NCBI GenBank assembly: GCA_904420055.1
Contig: CAJFTV010000102.1
Coordinates: 1 to 14,228, forward strand
Length of the DNA: 14,228 nt
Direction: 5' to 3'
Source of the DNA: Candidatus Alloscillospira gallinarum
GTDB taxonomy: Bacteria; Bacillota; Clostridia; Oscillospirales; Oscillospiraceae
Each line of letters starts with the position of its first letter. Position 1 is the first letter of the stretch. Below, piece by piece: positions 7,446 to 12,748 of this stretch. The notes under the pieces are model-generated. The model did no database searches. It saw only the letters and a list, made by a program, of their open reading frames with translations, and had not been told where the DNA came from. The translations under genes were made by a program, and so were the position numbers.

Positions 7446-7452
7446 TTGTCAA
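7423..7452 (-). promoter_or_regulatory. Promoter of the metal ATPase gene
   Basis: On the minus strand TTGACA (7447-7452) and TATAAT (7423-7428) are both perfect hexamers with an 18-bp spacer. One operator copy fills the spacer; the other covers the expected start of transcription near 7416. A strong promoter under tight repression is the natural reading. Confidence 0.88.
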
Positions 7453-7520
7453 TGAAAAACTTAATCTGCTTTAAAAATATATTCTGCGGCATGTCCTATA
7501 GATTACACAAATATGCAGTA

Positions 7521-7574
7521 AAAAAGCCGGCGCAGCCCGGCCCGGTCTATTGGGTCTGCTGCGCCAGCCTTTTT
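7521..7574 (-). terminator. Terminator overlapping the end of the SRPBCC gene
   Basis: Read on the minus strand, AAAAAGGCTGGCGCAGC (7574-7558) pairs with GCTGCGCCGGCTTTTT (7536-7521), with one bulge and one G-T pair, followed by a run of six T. The first arm is coding sequence for the last residues of the SRPBCC protein, whose stop (7547-7549) lies in the loop. Confidence 0.85.
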
Positions 7575-7951
7575 CTCAGGTCTGTTATGTATCTCTCCTG
7601 CTGTCTCTTGATATACAATTTTATGATTGGTCTTAAAACAAATTTTTTAGCAGTCACATTTTCGGTAAACACTATTCTCGTGCGCCCTTTTTCCTCTGAA
7701 AATATTCCCGTCCAGTGCCCGCAGATATTTTCATTTTCCAGTTCTAACTCCCACCGCTTGTACGGCACTCTCTTTGTGACAGTAAAATCTGTTCTTATAC
7801 CATCTTTTGAGTACTCGGAAAAATGGGCCTTCCCTGTTATCTCTGTCCTCCTTAAATCGCTGCGCCAGGCGCTGTCCTCCAAATTGGTGACTGTGTCCCA
7901 CACAAGCTTTATATCCCAGTCAAATATCGCCGCAATTGTTGATATGGCCAT
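7547..7951 (-). CDS. SRPBCC-fold protein (START/polyketide-cyclase-like)
   Basis: The 134-residue protein has the SRPBCC pattern: MAISTIAAIFDWDIKLVWDTVTNLE (strand, helix and the W-x2-V motif), RSDLRRTEIT, a central beta sheet with VPYKRWELELENENICGHWTG (about 62-82), TRIVFTENVT (91-100) and a long C-terminal helix ending in RQQERYITDLRKRLA. Such proteins form a hydrophobic ligand cavity or act as lipid- or polyketide-binding helpers; no ligand can be deduced. I start it at ATG 7951, preceded by AAAGGAGG, instead of an upstream in-frame ATG at 8011 that would add 20 residues of low-complexity sequence without a ribosome site. It is the last gene of the minus-strand run, 78 bp after the P-loop protein gene, and may be transcribed with it or from its own promoter. 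Confidence 0.8.
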   Translation of the reverse strand: MAISTIAAIFDWDIKLVWDTVTNLEDSAWRSDLRRTEITGKAHFSEYSKDGIRTDFTVTKRVPYKRWELELENENICGHWTGIFSEEKGRTRIVFTENVTAKKFVLRPIIKLYIKRQQERYITDLRKRLAQQTQ

Positions 7952-7995
7952 ACACTTCCTCCTTTGTAGTTTACATAACATTTTATTGTAAAGCA

Positions 7996-8017
7996 GTATA
8001 TGCGTCTGCACATATAC
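7996..8017. repeat. Short inverted repeat between the P-loop and SRPBCC genes
   Basis: GTATATG (7996-8002) and CATATAC (8011-8017) form a perfect 7-bp inverted repeat with an 8-nt spacer. There is no T-tract on the minus strand, so it is a poor terminator. A weak TACAAT (7985-7990, minus) lies just downstream, so it could be an operator or part of a promoter region. Chance is possible. Confidence 0.35.
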
Positions 8018-8029
8018 GTATAATCCTTA

Positions 8030-8530
8030 TTATTTCCCCATCTTCAGAAGAGCCCTTGCAGCCTCCTCCGGGGACATATTCGTGGTCTCAAGCTTTATTG
8101 TGCTGAGCTTATCATACATCGGCATGCGCTCAAGGCTCCGTGATATGACGTCCTCACTCCGCATGCCGGCATCTATGTCTTTTTCAATCCTTCTTAAAAG
8201 CTCCTCCACGCTGCACACAAGCGACACAGAGATTACCCGGCACCCGGTCAGGTGCAGCCTTGACAAAATTGTTTCAATTATCTCCTGCTGGTGCATAACC
8301 CAGCAGAATATCACATTTTCATACTCTGTACATCTTAAAAAGTTATCCAGCAGATGGCATATGTTATCAATCACCATTGTCTTTGTCTCGCAGGTAACCG
8401 TAAACGGATTGGCGTCCCAGCACCAGTCGCCGTCGAGAAATACGCTCCGTTCTGCCATTTTCTGAAGTGCACGGCACGCCGCGGTCTTTCCCACTCCCAT
8501 TGGGCCTCCAACAAGGTACAGTGTCTTCAT
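8030..8530 (-). CDS. P-loop NTPase / kinase-like protein (conserved, function unassigned)
   Basis: The 166-residue protein begins with beta strand 1 and Walker A, TLYLVGGPMGVGKT (3-16), followed by VFLDGDWCWD (30-39), which resembles the acceptor-binding Asp region of small-molecule kinases, and a second-strand ENVIFCWVMH (71-80). The C-terminal half is helical with RRIEKDIDAGMRSEDVISRS (113-132), a possible arginine-bearing lid. The size and layout fit the shikimate/adenylylsulfate/chloramphenicol-kinase class of P-loop phosphotransferases, but no substrate family can be named. The ATG at 8528-8530 overlaps the TGA of the upstream acetyltransferase gene (ATGA), so translation is coupled; a GTG at 8545 is possible but less likely. 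Its pairing with an acetyltransferase would fit small-molecule modification, which is inference. Confidence 0.8.
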   Translation of the reverse strand: MKTLYLVGGPMGVGKTAACRALQKMAERSVFLDGDWCWDANPFTVTCETKTMVIDNICHLLDNFLRCTEYENVIFCWVMHQQEIIETILSRLHLTGCRVISVSLVCSVEELLRRIEKDIDAGMRSEDVISRSLERMPMYDKLSTIKLETTNMSPEEAARALLKMGK

Positions 8531-9063
8531 CTCCGCACTTCCCACTCCTCTTTTGTAATCCGGGATACCCTGTCTGCAAGGCTCTCTCCCATGGGCGTCA
8601 GTCTGCGAGGCGAGGTGTGGTGATATTTAAAACCGCATTTCTCCTGTACCCGCTCTGATTTTCTGTTGCCCTCATACGACACACACCATACCGCCGGGCA
8701 ATTAAGCTCTGTAAAGCACCGCCTTAAAAGCTCCTCCACGGCCTCAGGGATTATGCCCTGCCCCCAGTAAGGGAAACCTATCCAGTAGCCGATTTCCGCT
8801 TCACCGTTATTTAACGGGACATTATTCTCCTTCAGCATAATCCCCGCCGCGCCCACCGGCTCCCCCGTGCTCTTCAGGACAACCGCGTATGTCTCAGGAG
8901 CCGACAGCACATTTCTTATTATCTCACGGCTCTCCTCCACACTGTCATGGGGCTTCCACCCGGCAGCGGCTCCAATGCGCGGGTCCCTGGCATATTTATA
9001 AAGACTTACGGCGTCATCTTCCCGCCACGTCCGAAGAATAAGCCGCCTTGTATAAAGCTCCAA
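8527..9063 (-). CDS. GNAT-family N-acetyltransferase (RimJ/RimL-like)
   Basis: A 178-residue protein of the Acetyltransf_3 type. It opens with the typical LYTRRLILRTWREDDA (3-18), has the beta4 region GEAEIGYWIGFPYWGQGIIPEAV (87-109) with the acetyl-CoA pyrophosphate loop W-G-Q-G-I-I, and the C-terminal NRKSERVQEKCGFKY (133-147) that closes the fold. Homologues acetylate the alpha-amino group of ribosomal proteins or small amines, including some antibiotics; the target here is unknown. The start is TTG at 9063, chosen because it has GGGAGG seven bases upstream and gives exactly the family N-terminus. It starts 16 bp after the flavoprotein gene and overlaps the next gene by four bases, so it sits mid-operon. 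Confidence 0.9.
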   Translation of the reverse strand: MELYTRRLILRTWREDDAVSLYKYARDPRIGAAAGWKPHDSVEESREIIRNVLSAPETYAVVLKSTGEPVGAAGIMLKENNVPLNNGEAEIGYWIGFPYWGQGIIPEAVEELLRRCFTELNCPAVWCVSYEGNRKSERVQEKCGFKYHHTSPRRLTPMGESLADRVSRITKEEWEVRR

Positions 9064-9079
9064 CTGTTTTCCTCCCGTC

Positions 9080-9559
9080 TCAATTCTGTTTTTGAGGCTT
9101 GCACTTTCCTGTTACTGATGTAATATCAATTTTCACGACCGCCGTATGAGGCGCTCCCCGGCGCGCTTTATCCTCAATCTCCCTGTCGGACAACACTTTT
9201 CCCGAATAGTGACGGGAAAGCTGTATAAGTCTCAGCGTGCGCTCATCTATATCCTCAATTATCACTGCCGTGCCCTTGGCCACTGCGCTGCAGTATAAGG
9301 TAGTGAGGTCCTCCGGTACAACAGTGTATTCCGCCACCGCTGAAACAGACACTTTCGGGCAGTGTCTTATGCACCTTATCTTTTCCCCATCTTTCGCACA
9401 ATGGAAAAAAATCGCGTTCTCCCTCTCTGACAGATAAAAATTTACCGGCACACCATATGGGCTGCCGTCAGGCATTACCATGGACAGCGTTCCATATGCA
9501 CTTCTTTTCAGTATGTCCATTGCCTGCTCTTCAGTAGTCTCCAGCTCTTTTCTCCGCAC
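9080..9559 (-). CDS. Pyridoxamine 5'-phosphate oxidase-like flavoprotein (Nim-related)
   Basis: The predicted 159-residue protein matches the FMN-binding split-barrel family (Pyridox_ox_2) that includes 5-nitroimidazole-reducing Nim proteins. It shows RRKELETTEEQAMDIL (2-17), the barrel strand YGTLSMVMPDGSPYGVPVNF (22-41), an AIFFHCAKDGEKIRCI segment (49-64) typical of flavin-phosphate contact, and SAVAKGTAVIIED (81-93). These proteins bind FMN or related cofactors and often reduce small electrophiles; many have no assigned substrate. I prefer the GTG at 9559, because AAGGAAGTGA lies just upstream. A longer reading from 9646 would run through the hairpin behind pth and is unlikely. Operon with the acetyltransferase (16-bp gap). 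Confidence 0.85.
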   Translation of the reverse strand: MRRKELETTEEQAMDILKRSAYGTLSMVMPDGSPYGVPVNFYLSERENAIFFHCAKDGEKIRCIRHCPKVSVSAVAEYTVVPEDLTTLYCSAVAKGTAVIIEDIDERTLRLIQLSRHYSGKVLSDREIEDKARRGAPHTAVVKIDITSVTGKCKPQKQN

Positions 9560-9606
9560 TCTAATCACTTCCTTTAAATAGACTGACCTGACAAATAAAA
9601 ATGCGC

Positions 9607-9638
9607 AGAGCCGGGAAGGCTTCCCCCCTCCCGGCTCT
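9607..9638 (-). terminator. Hairpin after pth, probable (possibly leaky) terminator
   Basis: AGAGCCGGGA (9607-9616) pairs perfectly with TCCCGGCTCT (9629-9638) around a 12-nt loop, 11 bp after the pth stop. On the minus strand the T-run (TTTTTATTT) begins about 5 nt after the stem, so termination may be partial. No convincing promoter is visible before the downstream flavoprotein gene, which suggests read-through supplies it. Confidence 0.65.
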
Positions 9639-9648
9639 CTTTTCATTT

Positions 9649-10239
9649 TCAGTTAAATTCATTCATGGCCTTGTCAACGCCTTCGCTGATTATGACAGTC
9701 ACTGCCTCCGCAGCAGCTTTCACCGCACGGCTTATCTCCTCTGCGTCTCCGTTTTTAAACGTAGAGAGCACCCAGTCGGCCATGTCCATCTCCGGATTTG
9801 GCTTTGCCCCAACGCCGATTTTCACCCGGGGAAACCCCTCTCCGCCGCACTTGGCTATTATATCTTTTAGCCCGTTGTGGCCGCCGGCAGAACCGCTGCG
9901 CCTCACACGCAGCTTTCCCACCGGGAGAGAAATATCGTCTGACACTACCACCACGTGGTCAAGCGGCACCTTATAAAATGCCATCGCCTGCTGTACCGCG
10001 TCACCGCTAAGGTTCATGTAAGTCTGCGGCTTCATTAAAAGCACACCATGCCCCTCAATCTTCGTCTGGCGCACAAGTGACTTAAACTTTATCCTGTCAA
10101 TTTTCATGTCCAGCAGCTTCTCTAAAGCGTCTCCGGTCATAAATCCCACATTGTGGCGCGTCCCATAAAAACGCTGTCCCGGATTGCCAAGGAGCACCAC
10201 AATCCATTCTACTCCCGCCTGCTTCTTGCCAAACAGCAT
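9649..10239 (-). CDS. pth: Peptidyl-tRNA hydrolase
   Basis: The 196-residue cytoplasmic esterase releases tRNA from peptidyl-tRNA that drops off stalled ribosomes. Diagnostic blocks are LLGNPGQRFYGTRHNVGF (16-33) with catalytic His29, MKPQTYMNLSG (69-79) with Asn76, and DDISLPVGKLRVRRSGSAGG (101-120) followed by HNGLKDI (121-127), carrying the conserved Asp and the His-Asn pair that position the substrate. The extra N-terminal stretch MLFGKKQAGVEW before the first strand is common in Clostridia. It starts 2 bp after the prs stop (TAATTATG) without a good ribosome site of its own, so it is translationally coupled to prs. Confidence 0.97.
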   Translation of the reverse strand: MLFGKKQAGVEWIVVLLGNPGQRFYGTRHNVGFMTGDALEKLLDMKIDRIKFKSLVRQTKIEGHGVLLMKPQTYMNLSGDAVQQAMAFYKVPLDHVVVVSDDISLPVGKLRVRRSGSAGGHNGLKDIIAKCGGEGFPRVKIGVGAKPNPEMDMADWVLSTFKNGDAEEISRAVKAAAEAVTVIISEGVDKAMNEFN

Positions 10240-10241
10240 AA

Positions 10242-11201
10242 TTACATGAAGAGGTTGGAGATGGAAATCTCCTCGTACACTCTCTCAATGGCGTCTGCAA
10301 AGAGCTCCGCAGAGGAAATGTACTTTATCTTACTGCACTCCTGTCCCTCCGGGAACGGAATCGTATCAAGGAGTACAAGCTCTGATATGTGGCTGCTGTT
10401 AATCCTCTCAATTGCCGGGCCGGAGAGCACGCCATGGCTTGCGCAGGCATACGCCGCGACTGCGCCGCCCTTCTCCACAAGGGCATTTGCCGCCCCGCAG
10501 AGGCTTCCGGCGGTGTCAACCATATCGTCCAAAAGGATTACCTTTTTCCCGCTGACATTTCCGATTATATTCATAACCTCAGACTGATTTGCCTTTTCAC
10601 GGCGCTTGTCAACGATAGCAAGGCCAAGCCCAAGAGACAGTGCAAACATTCTCGCCCTGGACACAGAGCCCACGTCAGGGGACACAACAACATATTCGTC
10701 GTTCTTTCCGTCAATGAGATTTGTGAAGTAATCAACAAAAAGAGGATTGCCGTAGAGATTGTCCACAGGGATATCAAAAAATCCCTGAATCTGGGCTGCG
10801 TGCAGGTCCATTGTCAGAACTCTGTCCGCACCAGCCGCGGTGATGAGATTTGCCACGAGTTTTGCCGAAATAGGGTCTCTGGATTTTGCCTTTCTGTCCT
10901 GTCTTGCATACCCAAAATAGGGCATAACCGCCGTAATTCTTCCCGCTGACGCCCTCTTACATGCGTCAATCATAACAAGCAGCTCCATGAGGTTGTCATT
11001 TACCGGCTTGCATGTGGGCTGTATTAAAAACACGTCCGCTCCTCGGACCGTCTCGTGAATTGACACTGAAACCTCGCCGTCAGCAAAGCTTGTAACCGTC
11101 GCTTCCCCCATTCGCATGTTCAGCGCCTTGCAAATGTTTTCCGCCAATTGTCTGTTTGCGTTCCCAGTAAATACCTTTATCTCTTTCCCGTGTGATATCA
11201 T
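10242..11201 (-). CDS. prs: Ribose-phosphate pyrophosphokinase (PRPP synthetase)
   Basis: Converts ribose 5-phosphate and ATP to PRPP, the precursor of purines, pyrimidines, histidine, tryptophan and NAD. The 319 residues match bacterial class I enzymes. Visible are the ATP-side FGYARQDRKAKSRDPISAKL (96-115), the metal-binding TMDLHAAQIQGFFD (130-143), VVSPDVGSVSRAR (172-184), the flexible catalytic KRRE (199-202) and the PRPP loop VILLDDMVDTAGS (221-233). The ATG is preceded by AGAGGTG about ten bases upstream. It leads the minus-strand run and is divergent from the GntR operon. Confidence 0.98.
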   Translation of the reverse strand: MISHGKEIKVFTGNANRQLAENICKALNMRMGEATVTSFADGEVSVSIHETVRGADVFLIQPTCKPVNDNLMELLVMIDACKRASAGRITAVMPYFGYARQDRKAKSRDPISAKLVANLITAAGADRVLTMDLHAAQIQGFFDIPVDNLYGNPLFVDYFTNLIDGKNDEYVVVSPDVGSVSRARMFALSLGLGLAIVDKRREKANQSEVMNIIGNVSGKKVILLDDMVDTAGSLCGAANALVEKGGAVAAYACASHGVLSGPAIERINSSHISELVLLDTIPFPEGQECSKIKYISSAELFADAIERVYEEISISNLFM

Positions 11202-11239
11202 ATCTCAAACGCACCTCTCTTTTTACTTTATGCTCTTCA

Positions 11240-11268
11240 ATTATACCAGAATTTCCGGCTTTTTAAAG
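11240..11268 (-). promoter_or_regulatory. Promoter of prs (extended -10)
   Basis: On the minus strand a perfect TATAAT (11240-11245) is preceded by TGG to give an extended -10 (TGGTATAAT). The -35 region (CTTTAA, 11263-11268) is weak, as is usual with extended -10 promoters. The start of transcription would be about 30 nt upstream of the prs ATG. The intergenic stretch 11202-11487 otherwise holds the divergent gntR promoter and AT-rich sequence. Confidence 0.65.
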
Positions 11269-11387
11269 CGGGTTTTTAAACAAAAAGATACTAATTTTAC
11301 ATTAATTTTGCAACTTTTATTTCAATTGATAACAACAGGGATAATTTAAGACTTCATTAATTCTTTTTAATGAGTTTTTTGCGGTTA

Positions 11388-11416
11388 TTGACAGGGCATA
11401 ATGTTGCATATAAACT
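11388..11416 (+). promoter_or_regulatory. Predicted promoter of the gntR/ABC operon
   Basis: A perfect TTGACA (11388-11393) is followed after 17 bp by TAAACT (11411-11416); TATAAA at 11409-11414 with a 15-bp spacer is an alternative -10. The transcript would have a leader of roughly 65 nt before the ATG at 11488. Confidence 0.6.
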
Positions 11417-11417
11417 T

Positions 11418-11444
11418 AACTGTACTACACCATACCACACAGTT
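11418..11444. promoter_or_regulatory. Candidate GntR operator (inverted repeat)
   Basis: AACTGT (11418-11423) and ACAGTT (11439-11444) form a perfect 6-bp inverted repeat with 15 bp between. They lie directly downstream of the predicted -10, where an autorepressor would be expected to bind. YtrA-type GntR proteins usually repress their own operon, so this is a natural candidate, but the symmetry is short. Confidence 0.4.
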
Positions 11445-11487
11445 GTTCGGGGGCATTTTTTATGCTCACCGGAAAAAGGAGGTATTT

Positions 11488-11853
11488 ATGTTCAATCTCA
11501 GTTTCAGAAGCCCCCGGCCTATATATGAGCAGATAACGGAGAACTACCGGCGTCTTATAACCTCCGGGGCAATTTCCTCAGGCGAGAAAATACCGTCGGT
11601 GCGGGAGCTGGCCTCCCGTCTCGCCGTTAATCCAAATACCATACAGAAGGCATATCGGGAGCTTGAGGCCGGAGGATACATTTGTACTGTTCCTGGTAAG
11701 GGCTGTTACGCCGGAAACACCGATGAGCTGCGGCACAAAAAAGTCGATACCCTATATAGCCAGCTTGATATACTGGTGCTTGACTTTCTGTCCCACGGTG
11801 TGACCCGGGAAGAGCTGAAAAGCCACATTGACCAGATAAAGGAGGCAAGCTGA
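11488..11853 (+). CDS. GntR-family transcriptional regulator, YtrA subfamily
   Basis: The 121-residue protein is a GntR winged helix-turn-helix with a minimal C-terminal dimerisation tail, the size of the YtrA subfamily. RSPRPIYEQITENYRRLITS (7-26) leads into the DNA-binding core SSGEKIPSVRELASRLAVNP (30-49), TIQKAYRELEAGGY (51-64) and the wing TVPGKGCYAG (67-76). Residues 77-121 form short helices for dimerisation. The ATG at 11488 has AAAGGAGG five bases upstream. YtrA-type genes typically precede ABC transporter genes and repress them until a cell-envelope stress or ligand is present; the neighbour arrangement here fits exactly, with the ABC ATPase starting one base after the stop. Confidence 0.95.
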   Translation: MFNLSFRSPRPIYEQITENYRRLITSGAISSGEKIPSVRELASRLAVNPNTIQKAYRELEAGGYICTVPGKGCYAGNTDELRHKKVDTLYSQLDILVLDFLSHGVTREELKSHIDQIKEAS

Positions 11854-11854
11854 T

Positions 11855-12748
11855 ATGATAACTGTCAAAGACGTTGTCAAGACATTCGACGGGCACAGGG
11901 CTCTTGACGGAATTGACATAAACGTACCAAAGGGCTGCGTATACGGTCTTGTGGGTTCAAACGGCGCCGGCAAGACCACAATAATCCGCCACCTGACAGG
12001 CGCCCTGCGTCAGGACTCAGGCGAAATACTCATAGACGGACAGCCTGTTTATGAAAATGTGCCCCTTAAAAGCCGCATCGCATATATCCCGGACGACATA
12101 TATTACTTTGCTCAGGCCGGCATCAGAGATATGATGAAATATTACCGCGGCATTTACCCCACATTTGACATGGGGCGCTACAACTCTCTGCGGGAAGTGT
12201 TCCGCCTTGACGAGCGCGGTCCAATGCGCCGTCTGTCAAAGGGCATGCAGAAGCAGGCGGCATTTTGGCTGGCTATTTCAATGAAGCCGGAAATCCTCAT
12301 TCTTGACGAGCCGGTAGACGGTCTTGACCCGGTCATGCGCCGCCAGATTTGGAGCCTAATATTAGGAGATGTCGAGGAAAACGGCACAACGGTCTTAATA
12401 TCCTCCCATAATCTCAGGGAGCTTGAGGACGTGTGCGACCACGTGGGAATTATCCACAAGGGTAAGACTATACTGGAGCGCAGTCTGTCTGAGCTTCAGG
12501 GAGACACCGCAAAGATACAGATTGTCTATGGAGAGGGGCGCTCTCTCCCCGAGGATATCCGGGTTCTTCACCGCTCACAGACCGGAAAAATACAGACAAT
12601 CATCGCCAAGGGAAATCCTGCGGACCTGTCGCTGCTTTTGGAGGCCTCCTGCCCCATATTTTACGACATAGTCCCCCTGTCCCTTGAGGAAATATTTATC
12701 TACGAGCTGGGAGGTGCTGACTACGATGTCAAGAACATCATACTTTAA
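11855..12748 (+). CDS. ABC transporter ATP-binding protein (YtrB/BcrA-like)
   Basis: The 297-residue nucleotide-binding subunit has Walker A GSNGAGKTT (34-42), signature RLSKGMQKQAA (126-136), Walker B ILILDEP (147-153), the D-loop VDGLDP (154-159) and the H-loop His185. After about residue 215 a C-terminal regulatory extension follows. Two departures stand out. The Q-loop Gln expected after IAYIP is replaced by Asp80-Asp81, and the signature reads LSKGM rather than LSGGQ; both occur in the YtrB-like branch. It works with the membrane protein that overlaps it by 23 bp. Substrate unknown; relatives act in antimicrobial-peptide resistance, lantibiotic immunity or acetoin use. SD GGAGG at 11841-11845 lies in the end of gntR. 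Confidence 0.95.
   Translation: MITVKDVVKTFDGHRALDGIDINVPKGCVYGLVGSNGAGKTTIIRHLTGALRQDSGEILIDGQPVYENVPLKSRIAYIPDDIYYFAQAGIRDMMKYYRGIYPTFDMGRYNSLREVFRLDERGPMRRLSKGMQKQAAFWLAISMKPEILILDEPVDGLDPVMRRQIWSLILGDVEENGTTVLISSHNLRELEDVCDHVGIIHKGKTILERSLSELQGDTAKIQIVYGEGRSLPEDIRVLHRSQTGKIQTIIAKGNPADLSLLLEASCPIFYDIVPLSLEEIFIYELGGADYDVKNIIL

Noticed and set aside
7952..8011. 20-residue N-terminal extension of the SRPBCC protein
   Set aside because: It has no ribosome site, and the family N-terminus begins exactly at ATG 7951, which has AAAGGAGG.
9560..9646. N-terminal extension of the Nim-like flavoprotein
   Set aside because: The extension runs through the hairpin after pth and does not resemble the family; GTG 9559 has a near-perfect ribosome site.
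11352..11380. AT-rich hairpin CATTAA/TTAATG followed by six T on +
   Set aside because: It looks like a weak terminator, but no + strand gene lies upstream of it and the stem has no GC; it is probably chance in AT-rich promoter DNA.
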